DNA of 64,000 bases from NCBI GenBank assembly GCA_950295325.1, contig OX485806.1:27774001-27838000 (forward strand). The letters are read 5' to 3'. Both the position numbers and the translations under genes were made by a program. Under the pieces are notes generated by a model. The model ran no database searches. It saw only the letters and a program-made list of their open reading frames with translations, and was not told the origin of the DNA. This DNA comes from Polytrichum commune. Taxonomy: Eukaryota > Streptophyta > Polytrichopsida > Polytrichales > Polytrichaceae. Shown one piece after another: positions 54,090 through 64,000 of this stretch (positions are counted from its first letter, which is position 1; each line of letters opens with the position of its first letter).

Positions 54090-56195
54090 CCAAGCTGTCA
54101 TGAAAAGTTATGGTAAGTTAACACTTGTCTTCTTTCTAGATCTGCCAGAGGCTCATGAAGGCTTTAAAGGAAGCGTAGTTTGGCATCTTGTAACTTAAGT
54201 TAATTGGCCCATGAAGATTTTGTCCTCTTTGAGACCCCCTCCCGGGCTGCTGGGGAGCCTTATTTAGTGGCGACGCCACCTGCCACTTATCCCTCCAGCT
54301 CACCACCTCTCACGATCCACATGAACACATGAAACATGCTCCTCGTTTCAAAGGCCAACACTATTTTGGGTCCCAAATGTTCCGTGGACACAATTTAATG
54401 TTCGCCGAAAAACTCCCAAAATTTGACATACCCTAATGCCCCCTCCCCACTTGACATTAGCAAATAACCTAATTAAGACTTCCCTAAAAACCGGGTAAAG
54501 CTCCCTCGGTTATAGCGGACACGTCCGGCTATCCCAATGCACCTATAAGAACTTGCTCCGGAGATTTCCAAGTGGGTTTTAGTTAAGTAGCTTTCACACA
54601 AGTTCATTGTTTTATCTACCAACCAATGAATGTTGGATAGTTTTTGTCCCATCCCCAAATGCCTTAATACTTACCATCGGTTTTTGTTAATGGAGCTCCT
54701 CGTGCCCTCATAGCTAAGACTAAAAGCAACCAATCACAAGAGCGGGAGGCAACACTTTTAGAGGTCCTACATTCTTGCCAACTAGGAGTAGGTACCGATG
54801 GGAGGGCCAATAGTTTTAGCTTAAAACCTCCACTTTTAAGCCATGCCACATCATTTGCCAACTAGGCTCGGCACTAGATAATGTCAATGGTGTGAACGCT
54901 CATTTTTAAGAACCCACTTTTAGGCTTAGCTAATGTCAAGTGGGGAGGGGGCATTACTTAGCAAAAGGAAACAACGGTCTTCTTCCATAGAAAGAGGTTG
55001 CGATTTGATAACTTTGAATGTATAGTTGCATGTTGAAAACTTCATAGTACACATGATGAGTGCTCCCGATACTGAAGGATATGTTGGGGTTTGAAAGGAG
55101 AGTTATATTGTTTTTGACATCTGGTCCCGCAAATCGCAGCCAAGGAGCTAAGTAATGTTATGAATTCTTGGAAACGACTTGTGTCCCAGACATGACATCA
55201 AAAGGAAAAACTTTGCGTTTCATAATCGATTTCCCCGACCCATCCATGAATATTGATGAGTTTGGTTAGAGCCATGAACCACCGTGCATCAAATATATCG
55301 GTTTTTCTTTCAATAATTTCACCCACTAAGTATATGGGGAAAATGATGCTAAGGTGTGCTTGATTTTGTGTTCGATCTTAAACAAGCACCCTGATGTGTG
55401 GGTGTTGTTCGATTTGTTTTTCATGTTCTCCAACTTCTATCAATTTTATTTACACGACGAGGGTTCTGTTGCATTGGCAAATGAACTATGGCGCATCAAA
55501 AGTATCAAACTTAAAACTGGACAGTGTGCAGTGTGGTAACGGTACAGAAGGCAGGGTGAGGTGGCTACTAGGGTCCTGTGTTAGGGCCTAGCCTGCAGGT
55601 GCCAGTGAGCTGCCCTTCATGGGGCTTGCCTCTTAACCGGTGAAGATCAAAGTCCAATCACTGACTGAAAACTTTGCGCCTTTCTTTGTTGATCAAAGGT
55701 ATATTTATAAACTCCTCTTTAATGATCAGTACACTTATTATCCCGATTACTGTGGGTTGTTATTTGGAGTTACGCATTGCTGTAACTATTTAATGAGAAT
55801 GTAATAATTTATCAAGCAAAAGTCAGTTATGTTCTGTAGTGTTGGAACAACCCTGTTGAACTTTCATTAGTGGAAATTGAACTCCTGATAGCATGGCCAC
55901 ACCGGCCTGTCCATCCGGTCCCCAGCCGGCCTGGCCGGTGCGGGGCGCCTCCGCTATTGGGGTTGCCCTAGATGGTTGGGTTATGAGTAAAGATGTTATT
56001 GCTCTACTTGTTTCCGGGTAATAACACACACTAATTGGGATAATCAGTGTAGTTTCCTTGACGTCTTGAACTTCAACCGGTTATTTCTCAAACTCAACCG
56101 GTTCATATGTAACTAGCGGTTGGTTCTCCCAGTTCATTGGCATGGAGATACCAAACTCAAGTTAACTTAAACCACAACTCTTTGAAGTCCAGGAT
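54090..56195. other. Gene-free stretch
   Basis: No supportable coding region. A short inverted match exists between CTTGACATTAGC near 54,450 and GCTAATGTCAAG near 54,930, with related sequences just inside each; it is probably the two ends of an old element of about 0.5 kb (54,415-54,960). A GCCACACCGGCC end lies at 55,896, and a CCGGTT-family fragment at about 56,060-56,140. Confidence 0.45.
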
Positions 56196-56201
56196 GACTT
56201 A

Positions 56202-56533
56202 GGGCCACTTCACACACGAGATTGAGGGTGTGTGACCATTTCATTCTAAAATCTCTTATTGGTCCAAAAGGCAAAGACTGTCCAAGCTCACTTCGCACTA
56301 GAAGGGCTAAGGACCCAAATAAGTTGTCCTAAATGAAATGTCTACATAAATTCCCACGTGACAAACTATAAATAAAGTTTCATGATTTGCAAGAATGTAC
56401 GTTAGTCCCACCTCCAAGAGGTAGGCCTGGTGCAAATTTGGGTAGACCATGTCAGTAATACGGACGTTGGATGAGGATCAAGGGTCCTCACAATAACATG
56501 GTCACAACCCTTGGCTCGTATGTGAAGTGGCCC
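56202..56533. mobile_element. PIF/Harbinger-like MITE, 332 bp
   Basis: The inverted ends GGGCCACTTCACACACGAG and (complement of the right end) GGGCCACTTCACATACGAG are flanked by TTA at 56,199-56,201 and 56,534-56,536. Related single ends occur near 20,900, 48,080 and 58,740. Confidence 0.85.
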
Positions 56534-56939
56534 TTATATTGACAATGCTTCACCATAACATAGATATTTTCTTATCACCGTCTTGATTTGCGGGCTTTCC
56601 AATTAATTCTTGAGTTTGAAGGGAGACCGCACACTTTTGACAACGCCAATTTTGGAATGGAGTTTGGTAAGTCGAGGTAAAAGAATGTTGGCCTTGACAT
56701 GTGCCTAAGTTTAAGGAGTTGGGTTTCGAGGCTGGTCCATCTTTTGTCAAGTAGAATCATCCGTTTTCAACTCCGATCCAAGAAGGCGGTTTTGCAAGGC
56801 TTAAAACCTTTATTTATTTTTATATCGGAGTTGGTAAAGGACAATTTCAACCAATAAAAGAGGGACCAACCTCCTAACTCCTAATAAAAGAGAAAGCCAA
56901 CTCCTCGAAATTAGGCACATGTCAAAGGCCCACATTCTT

Positions 56940-58040
56940 TTAGGGAGACGTTGAACCTCCCCCTACGAGCTTTTAGGGGAGATGAATAGGGGTTGGCCAA
57001 CCCCCCATTAAAAATTTAGGATTTTCTAAACCCAATTTGAAAAATGTTGCATGTCCCACCTGACTTTGGAAAAAAAACATTGCCCTTGCATTTGTGAAGG
57101 TTGTTTGTCCACAAATCCCATATCAAATGCACTTCACATTCAAGGTCCAAAATCCAATATATAAGTGCGCTTTTGCTCAGTAAATAAGTCATTGATTGGG
57201 ATTTCATTTTGGAAGTGAAACCGCCAATAAAGGATGTAATTAATTTGGAAGTTGAAAACGTTACAAAACCCTCATGCGCACTGAGGTTATAATTTTTGTG
57301 ACCTACCATTTGAAGGGGTCTTTGTCATTCTAAAATGAAACTTAAATTAGCGTGTGGATTTTAGTATGTATATTTTATAAGAGTTTTAGGTAATTGCCTT
57401 CTACTTCCACAAGTATTCATACACATATCGAATGTGCACTCAATATGGAATTTGTGGACAAACAACCTTCACAAATGCAAGGGAAAATATTTTTTATTTG
57501 ATTTTCATTTTCTTTCTTTTATTTTTTTTCCGGAGTCAGGTGGGACATGCAACAATTTTTAGTTGGGTTTAGAAATTTTGAATTCTTTTTTTCTTTCTTC
57601 AGGGGGCTGCCATGGTCCTTACCCACCTCCCCCCCTAAAAGCTCGTAGCAGGAGGTTTAACATCCCCCATTCTTTTACCTTGGCTTACCAAACTCCCGTT
57701 TGAAACGGATGTTTTTGAACGTGTCTACTAAGTGGAAGTGTACATATATGTTAGATTTTGGACCTTGAAGGTGAAGTGCACTCAATATGGGATTTGTGAA
57801 CAAGTGGCCTTCACGAATGCAAGGGCAATGTTTTTTTCTTTTCCCAAAGTCAGGTGGGGCATGCATCAATTTTTAGTTGGGTTTAGAAACCCTTGAATTT
57901 CTTCTTCTTCTGGAAATTGCCCGGGCCCTTACCCACCTCCCCCTAAAAGCTCGTAGCGGGAGGTTTAACATTCCCCATTCTTTTACCTTGGCTTACCAAA
58001 CTCCCGTTTGAAACGGGTGTTTTTTTGAACGTGTGTGGCC
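56940..58040. mobile_element. Diverged foldback MULE-type MITE with a duplicated right arm
   Basis: The left end GAACCTCCCCCTACGAGCTTTTAG is matched inverted at 57,945-57,975 (CTAAAAGCTCGTAGCGGGAG). The interior shares TGCACTCAATATGG and TTTGTCATTCTAAAAT with 7,911-9,014. The right arm is present twice in tandem (about 57,430-57,715 and 57,770-58,022), each ending TTGAAACGG.TGTTTTT. An internal duplication or two overlapping insertions would explain this. Confidence 0.6.
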
Positions 58041-58044
58041 TCCC

Positions 58045-59285
58045 CTTGAAAGTACAAATTCTCGTACTTTTCAGGTCATCCTGAGGACCTTTTCCGTGCG
58101 GCTCTGCTGCTGAGGCACCTACATACATAATCTCAACTCAAAGTTAAGATTAATGTCATAAATCTTGAGTTCTTCTTCCCCTACTTACACTCTTGGATTC
58201 TCCCGTGGTGGAGTGAGAGATAGCTTGAATCATTGTGTGCATTTGAAGAGAGATTTAGAGCTCTTATGAGTGTTTGACTCTCTTCCTTCTCTGTCGAGGT
58301 GTGTTGTTTATGTGTGACTTTGCTATGTTTTAGTGTTGTTTGTTAGTGGTGGTTGGTACTCGAGCTGCAGTGACACACGGTCGCTATTTACACGACAACT
58401 CTCTTCAACTAGTAGTTCCAAATATCTTAACTAGCTCTCCCTCCATGCCTTTAGGATAACTCTAAGTATAGTTAACTCATGGTTGTTACTTATGAGGTGA
58501 TAACCTAGGGTAAGACCATAGTCTCAACTAGTTGTGACTCCCTTTGCCTTTAGAACTGCTAGAGCACCTAGGGTGGCACCTCTAGTCTTTTAGTAAAGGA
58601 GTTTAGTTGAACTAGAGGTTGTAAATAGTAAATAAATAATAAATAAGTAAATACACGTTACAACAACAAACTTGGACCGACTCTGCCTTTTCCACTAGTG
58701 AGAGTGCTTGAAGTGTAATGGTCATGGGCTCTCAAGTCTCGTGTGTAAAGTGGCCCCTGGGGTGGCAACTCAAACAAATAATTACAGGGGGCTCGTCCAA
58801 AAATTTCACAAAGGCATAGATTATGTACATATAATCGTACATATAATCTACATTATGTTTCAAGTTATCTAGATTCAAGAGTTTCAAAAGAGAAGCGGGA
58901 GAGAAGCCACCGAGAGAAGGCAGGAAGGGTTACAAAGGGCTTACAAGCCAAAATAATCTAGATTATCTTCAAATTTTTGTAGATTATACAAATTATAGTT
59001 GGGTATGATAGAGACTTGATTATGGTCCATATTATTTTCAAATAATTCATGTATTATAATACATAGACATGTTCAAATCAAAAAATTATTACGTATTATG
59101 AGCAGTCTCAAGGTGCACTACATCATTCCATTCTAAGTTCCGTAAAATTGTTCTTTGGTATGAATGTACAAGAATTATATGATGGATTATCTGTTACAAA
59201 ATATTTTGCACTAGTTGCCACCCTGGGAGGTGGCCCTTAGATTCAAACTAAACTCCCAATATCCCATAATTATTATATTTTTGAA
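58045..59285. other. Gene-free stretch
   Basis: No coding region supported. It contains a PIF-type end (CTCGTGTGTAAAGTGGCCCC) near 58,737 and AT-rich DNA with ATAATCTACATTAT-like words at 58,820-59,100. Confidence 0.45.
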
Positions 59286-59299
59286 TAATGTTATGTAAA

Positions 59300-59780
59300 A
59301 CCCCCTCTTAGGCAAACGATATCCTCCCCCCTACGAGCCTTTCCAATAAGGTACATCCGGGCAGGGGCAATTGCCTCACAAAGAAATTGGGATTTTTTGG
59401 ACCCGACCGAAAACTTCTGCCTGCCTAGCCCGACTTCGAAAAAACCATTGCCCTTGGATTCTTGAGGGCCACTTCTCCACAAATCCCAAATTAAGTGCAC
59501 TTCACCTTCAAGGCCCAAAATCCAATATATGTGTTCACTTTCATTGAGTAAATAAGCAATTGACTGGGATTTCATTTTCGAAGTAAAACCATCAATTAAG
59601 CATGTAATCAACTTGGAAGTAAGAAATACTACAAAATCCTCATTAGCATTGAGGTTATAAATTTTGTGACTTACCATTGAAAGGGTCTTTGTCATTCTAA
59701 AATGGAACTAACATTAGTTTTCTAAATTTTAGTATGTTTGTTTTATAATATTTAGTGAGTACCTTCTACTTTCACAAAGT
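59300..59780 (-). mobile_element. Solo arm of the MULE-type foldback MITE, diverged
   Basis: On the minus strand it matches the arm of 7,911-9,014: TTTGTCATTCTAAAAT, ATAACCTCAATGCTAATGAGG, TGGATTTTGGGCCTTGAAGG, TTCGAAGTCGGGC.GGCAGGC. The outer end is altered (CTACGAGCC...), like the 57-kb variant. The ORF across it is a repeat artefact. Confidence 0.65.
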
Positions 59781-60069
59781 ATTCATACACACTCAAACTA
59801 ATTAAGTGTGATTAAATGTAATCAAGTTTAAACAATCCTAATTGATACAAATTAAGCCCAATCGAATTGACATGGCTACCCCCTGGAGCGCCCATGTTTT
59901 AATTTGCATGTGAGTGCAAAATGCAGCAAAAGCTTACATCCACATGCCGTGCGTGCCATTATAGAGAATCAGAGATAAGATGGCAAGTTGCAGATGTCTT
60001 TCTTCTTCTTCTTTTTATTTATTATTTATTTTTTCATTTTTCATTTTTTTTGGAGACAGAAGGCCAACA

Positions 60070-61590
60070 CAACCGATTATGCCCAAAATCTCCCCGATCA
60101 CTGGTTTGGAAAGAGATGTCAGACAACGTTGTCCGAACCGTGTGGGCAGGGATGCGAAAAGTTTCGGGGGCAGAGGCGGTGGTGGGCCCCACCAACATCT
60201 GTCACGCCGGACAAAACTCGTTGGGGTCCCTTTAGCGTTTGCCGTGGGCCGGAGGAGGGCCGTTATATGAACCATTTATGGCGGGGGAAGGTCTTTATTA
60301 TACTTGGGCCGGTTCTAAATTATGGGGGACCGGACACTAGTGGGGCTCAGGGTTTGGGAGATTTTTGAGCTCAACCAACTAAAATCCGACCCTTCACAAC
60401 TTCTACCAGTTTTTTTCAAGATTTGACCGGTTGCAAACTTGTTGCCATAATTTGGACCGGCCAATATCCTATATTTTTTTTTCAAGTGCCGGTTTATTTC
60501 CTCTTCATCGTGATGGCAACCGGCCAAAAACTTGGGCATTGATAAGTAAGCCGGTTTTCCAATGTAGCAAAATTTTATTTACAAACAACATACATCATTC
60601 AACAACAACGTCCAAAGAACATATCAACATCCAACAACAATGGTCAACAATTCATTACATACAAAAAACAACAACAATGATCAACAATTTATCCATAGCA
60701 GGAGTTGAACCTAAAATAATCCATCAACTAGTTGGTGGCCATGGATTTACTCTTCTATCATACCTCGGCCTTAAAACCTCATATTAGATTTGAGGCCACA
60801 ACATGATAAAAGAATAACCTAACATACCAAATTATATACAAAAATGAAATTCATTAACTGTTAGAGTCAAAATCAACAGTATCATCTTCACCTTCAAGAG
60901 GAAAACGCCCTGAAAGGTATCTATGTGGATGTGAAAACAACCATCTAAACTTTGTAGAGTTCCTCCATAAAGCTATGGCTTTCATTAGTACGTTATCAAG
61001 ATCATCACGAAGATCTTCCATAGACACACTCAAAATACATTTTAAACACTAGCCGTCAATAGTGAAATGCAATAATGAAGCAAAAGCTTCGCCTGTCCGC
61101 CATTCACCAAATCGCTACAAGCCTACAACGAACACATAACCCAAACCCTAGAACCAAATGAAATCTGGCCCTAGATGAATCAAACCGGATGAAATCCGCC
61201 TATTTCACAATTCATCCGGGTAAAAATCCTCCTCCTCAAAATGGTTGCCGGTTGAAATCCATTTTTTTATTAATTTTTAAAGCACCGGTTTCACATCCTC
61301 CACGCTCCCAATTCAACCGGACTTTTCATAAAACCAACCGGCCGCCATTACACTAAATACCGGTTCTCCCCGGACATTGCCTGGTGAGGCTCAATTTATA
61401 TTGGTACCGCCACCTAAGAACCTGAAATACCCCATTTTTGGAGTTGGCATGCACCATGCCTGGTCGGGTGAGGACGCTCTTATTAGTGGTGTAGTTAAAG
61501 AACCGTCCTCCCTCCATCCATCCACCTCCACATGTCCGGATCCCATCTCCACCTGTTGGATCACAACTGAGTGAGGCCCAGAGTTCGGGA
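60070..61590. other. Gene-free stretch with CCGGTT-family pieces
   Basis: GATTATGCCCAAAATCTCCC at 60,079 is an inverted piece of the dispersed CCGGTT repeat, and ACCGGTTCTCCCCGGACATTG at 61,360 resembles its other end. Together they may delimit a roughly 1.3-kb copy or a larger relative. A GC-rich patch at 60,110-60,260 reads open in several frames but shows no motif. No gene is called. Confidence 0.4.
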
Positions 61591-61594
61591 AGTA

Positions 61595-61848
61595 AGTTTT
61601 TGAAGCCTTAGTGGCTAATTGCCAGTAGTTGCTATGAAGGGTCGGATTTTTTCCAATTTACATCAGCAAGAGCCGGTCTTTTGTAAAATCAATCGGCCAA
61701 TTGCCTATATTTTCATATTTTCATTGGCCAATATCCGATTAAATGGAATTCATATCGGCACTAATTGTTTAAAAAATGTATGAAAAGTTATTAGAAATCA
61801 TTTCTTAGTACAAAATCTTGAATAAGTGAAAAGAAAGGCATGTTCAAA
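61595..61848 (+). repeat. Dispersed repeat forming the left flank of element B
   Basis: Inverted copy of 9,722-9,975. The match stops exactly at CAAA (61,845-61,848), where element B begins. Confidence 0.8.
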
Positions 61849-61917
61849 AACACCATATTAAACATAATGGGACTTTTGGGTAATTTTGGGACATATGTGA
61901 TGATAGTGGGGACCTCA

Positions 61918-61975
61918 TACGCAACTCATTGGGAACTCATTGGGAACACATTGGGAACTCATTGGGAACTCATTG
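61918..61975. repeat. Subterminal GGGAAC array of element B
   Basis: Five near-consecutive units of CATTGGGAACTCA, one as CACATTGGGAACT, 70-125 bp from the terminus. Confidence 0.85.
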
Positions 61976-62218
61976 AGTCCAATGGTAGTTTGCATTTGCC
62001 ATGTGGGTGACCAACAACATGAACACACCTGGGGACCTATCTGATGGGTCCCCAGAAAGTTGCTTGCCTGTTGATTTTATTAAACAAAAAGAAATGATCA
62101 TACATGGAGGGAACTGCTCCCACAATGTCCTCCAAGGAAACACGCATCTATGCTAGAAGATACGTAATGTGTTGAGTATTGTCCTAAGTATAATGCATTT
62201 TAAATGGCTGAACTGGAA

Positions 62219-63106
62219 TTACTCTAAGTTTTTGACTTGATTGTGCATGGACTCATATATGTTTTCCAAATGAGGTTTGATTTCCAATGATTGTTCCCAC
62301 GCAACTTTCTCCATGTACATCAAGTCTGGGATTTTGCTCTCGATATAGCCCATTTGTTGAGAGTCAAACCCAATATGTTGTGCCGCAAGCACCACTCTCT
62401 CAAGGTTGTATATGCGATCGCTGAGCAAAAGACACTTCGTATATCTCTCTAGAGCAGTGGTCATAGTCGTTTGTAGCTTCATAAACTTATCTGTAACTTC
62501 ATCAATCTCCTCTGCTAAGTGAATAAACTCGTCGTCAATTGTATGCTCTCCCATTGGGGGCTCGACCGGACCCCTTTCCTCATGAGTTGGTTGGTCCATC
62601 CGACATGCTTCCAACATTGGTGTGATTGGGAGGTTCTCCTCCTCATTGTCATAGACATGGTTCACCATCGCCTCCGAATCAGGATGGAGTAGGTCATCTA
62701 AATGAGGTTCGATTTCTTGTGTGGCTTCCCACATATCTTTCTCCATTAAGTGCAAATCAGGTACACGTTGTTGGAGGAACTCCACTTGGGGGATGGTGAG
62801 CCCTATATCGATAGATGCATGCACCAATCTACCAAGCATGTGTGCATCCATTCCAACCAAGCGGCACCATTGATATCTATCCAGAGCTGTAGTCATATTT
62901 GTTTGTAGTTGCCAGAACCGCTCCGTGCACACATCAATATCATTGGCTAAGTTCTTAAACTCGTCATCCATACTTCCCACTTCTGTTGGGGCGTCCAACG
63001 GGGCATCCGGAACAGCTGTTTGTAATCTCTGGATCCACTCCCCAAATCTAGATGGGCATGAGGGGGCTCGGGCAGGAGGAGCGTCCATAACCTCCTGGCA
63101 GGACAT
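62219..63106 (-). CDS. 295-aa helical two-repeat protein of element B
   Basis: Homologue of 38,774-39,679, starting MSCQEVMDAPP at the ATG 63,106-63,104. Upstream in-frame codons exist, but the ATG and its context are what is conserved with element A. The two helical blocks are SMDDEFKNLANDIDVCTERF...VEFLQQRVPDL...EIEPHL and TIDDEFIHLAEEIDEVTDKF...GYIESKIPDLMYMEKV...EIKPHL. No stop or frameshift. It differs from the A copy by one 2-codon gap and scattered substitutions, many conservative. Its complement-strand polyadenylation signal lies at 62,081-62,076. Function unknown. Confidence 0.8.
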   Translation of the reverse strand: MSCQEVMDAPPARAPSCPSRFGEWIQRLQTAVPDAPLDAPTEVGSMDDEFKNLANDIDVCTERFWQLQTNMTTALDRYQWCRLVGMDAHMLGRLVHASIDIGLTIPQVEFLQQRVPDLHLMEKDMWEATQEIEPHLDDLLHPDSEAMVNHVYDNEEENLPITPMLEACRMDQPTHEERGPVEPPMGEHTIDDEFIHLAEEIDEVTDKFMKLQTTMTTALERYTKCLLLSDRIYNLERVVLAAQHIGFDSQQMGYIESKIPDLMYMEKVAWEQSLEIKPHLENIYESMHNQVKNLE

Positions 63107-63407
63107 TTGAAATATATGTACACGCGTGAATATTTGTGCAACAAACAATGGCAGCCTTACATAGTGCATACAGTGGTTCATGGAAATGTTGATGCAAGAC
63201 ACATATGAGGTTTAGGATAGTCCAAGGCATCATGGAAATGTTGAATCATGCAAGTCATTTAGGTTACATACAATGAGTACATAGACATGCAGATGATGGA
63301 CACAACTGCATTGGCAAGTGAATGTGTTTAGCCACCTTTTATATATTACATAATGCAGTAATGCAGTAGACAAGTATGAATGTCCTCACACATTTGGTAT
63401 GGGAACT

Positions 63408-63930
63408 TTAACTTCTACTATATTTAGGGTACAAACGGAATAGTTGTCCATCAGAATGGAGATTATGTATTGTGGCTTCAAAAGGGGGGGTGACCATTGG
63501 CTGCCCGGTGTGAGGGGAAGCTGTCTTGGCTATGTCCGCTAGTCCAGCATGCAAGAGATGTACACCTCGTGAATTAGGTCCTCTTGATTCGATTAGAGCA
63601 ATTTGATGCTCGCGGGTAGCTAGGGGACGGGGGATGCGCATTGTTTCGGTAGGTGGTGTTGAACTGTCCAGTAGACCAGTCATATTGAGGTCAGCACCCT
63701 GCGCGTTGAAAAGGGGAAACGGTACTGTAGTCGCGACTGCTTGAGGCACATAAGTCTTTCCAATGCCAGCCAATCCAGCACGCAACATTTGGACACCCCT
63801 TGAATTAGGGCCTCTTGATTCGATTAGCGAAATTTGGTAATCGCGTGTAGAGGTCGGGCGTACGATTGACAACGTTTGAATAGGGGGTGCCGATTCTTCC
63901 AATTGGGGGATCATATTGAGGTCAACATTC
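63408..63930 (-). CDS. TRDYQ/GPNSRG repeat exon of element B
   Basis: Begins after the acceptor CACTGTGCAG with NVDLNMIPQLEE, aligned with GVDLNKLPPVDD in element A. Two modules follow: TRDYQISLIESRGPNSRGVQMLRAGLAGIGKTY and TREHQIALIESRGPNSRGVHLLHAGLADIAKT. It ends ...LYPKYSRS at a TAG at 63,408. The C-terminus differs from element A after the second module. The shared exon boundary shows that introns are part of the element. Confidence 0.65.
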
Positions 63931-64000
63931 TGCACAGTGACAACGGGACAAGCATTGGGCCAATTTACTACATTCCATTGTTCTTGACATATACATCCAT

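Larger units (their letters stand above)
61849..64000. mobile_element. Element B: second giant-transposon copy, truncated by the window edge
   Basis: The left terminus AACACCATATTAAACAT, then GGGACTTTTGGG and TAATTTTGGGACAT, matches the right terminus of element A read inward. It is followed by GGGAAC repeats, a conserved 3' region, the two-repeat helical gene (62,219-63,106) and the TRDYQ/GPNSRG exon (63,408-63,930), both on the minus strand, i.e. reading towards the terminus as in element A. The remainder lies beyond the window. Confidence 0.85.

Overview
The window looks like nuclear DNA of a land plant, probably one with a large, transposon-rich genome such as a fern, lycophyte or bryophyte. 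Evidence: AT-rich intergenic DNA full of MITEs, interstitial CCCTAAA telomere-type repeats, a Mutator-like transposase with a SWIM zinc finger, GT-AG introns, AATAAA signals, and a DUF7869 protein of the kind common in non-seed plants. I found no ordinary single-copy host gene, rRNA, tRNA or CRISPR. Almost everything readable is mobile DNA in several nested layers.

The main result is a very large DNA transposon, called element A here, at 12,891-40,000 (27,110 bp). Its ends are terminal inverted repeats (AAC...ATATTAAACAT..YGGGACTTT), it is flanked by a TTTA duplication, and it carries subterminal GGGAAC repeats. It sits inside an intron of an older Mutator-like element (MULE). The MULE transposase gene is therefore split: its catalytic half lies at 11.35-12.72 kb and its C-terminal and SWIM half at 40.0-41.0 kb. 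A second family member, element B, begins at 61,849 and runs off the right edge. It carries the same terminus, the same subterminal repeats and homologues of the same end-proximal genes in the same order and orientation relative to the end.

Element A has two coding arms that read outward. The left arm (minus strand) holds a short acidic/zinc-like ORF (20.5-19.75 kb) and a long DUF7869 gene (17.9-14.76 kb), with a possible RGG tail exon at 13.8 kb; the DUF7869 protein is the best transposase candidate. The right arm (plus strand) holds a long multi-exon gene (30.99-37.19 kb). It encodes a GQHT-motif N-terminal region, an acidic/proline linker and an FCP1/NIF-like HAD phosphatase domain. After it come an exon with two repeats of a TRDYQIALIE..GPNSRG module, and an intact 301-aa helical protein made of two repeats next to the right terminus. 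Between the arms (20.6-29.7 kb) the DNA is AT-rich, with MITEs and no credible genes.

Several genes carry in-frame stops or 1-nt homopolymer frameshifts. The lesions are mostly TAG/TGA with few TAA, which fits cytosine-methylation decay at CG/CHG sites, so this copy is probably silenced or non-autonomous. The element also contains a distinctive palindrome, TTCCACTCGRYCGAGTGGAA. It occurs singly in non-coding parts of the right arm, and as iterated copies building a perfect 102-bp inverted repeat between the left-arm genes.

Outside element A there is a minisatellite at the extreme left, a foldback MULE-type MITE with a perfect 9-bp target duplication (7,911-9,014) and related pieces, PIF/Harbinger-like and TA-inserting MITEs, a near-perfect hairpin at 52.5 kb, an undescribed minus-strand gene at 42.0-43.2 kb, low-complexity tracts, and several dispersed repeat families. 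All family assignments rest on motifs read by eye; no database search was possible.
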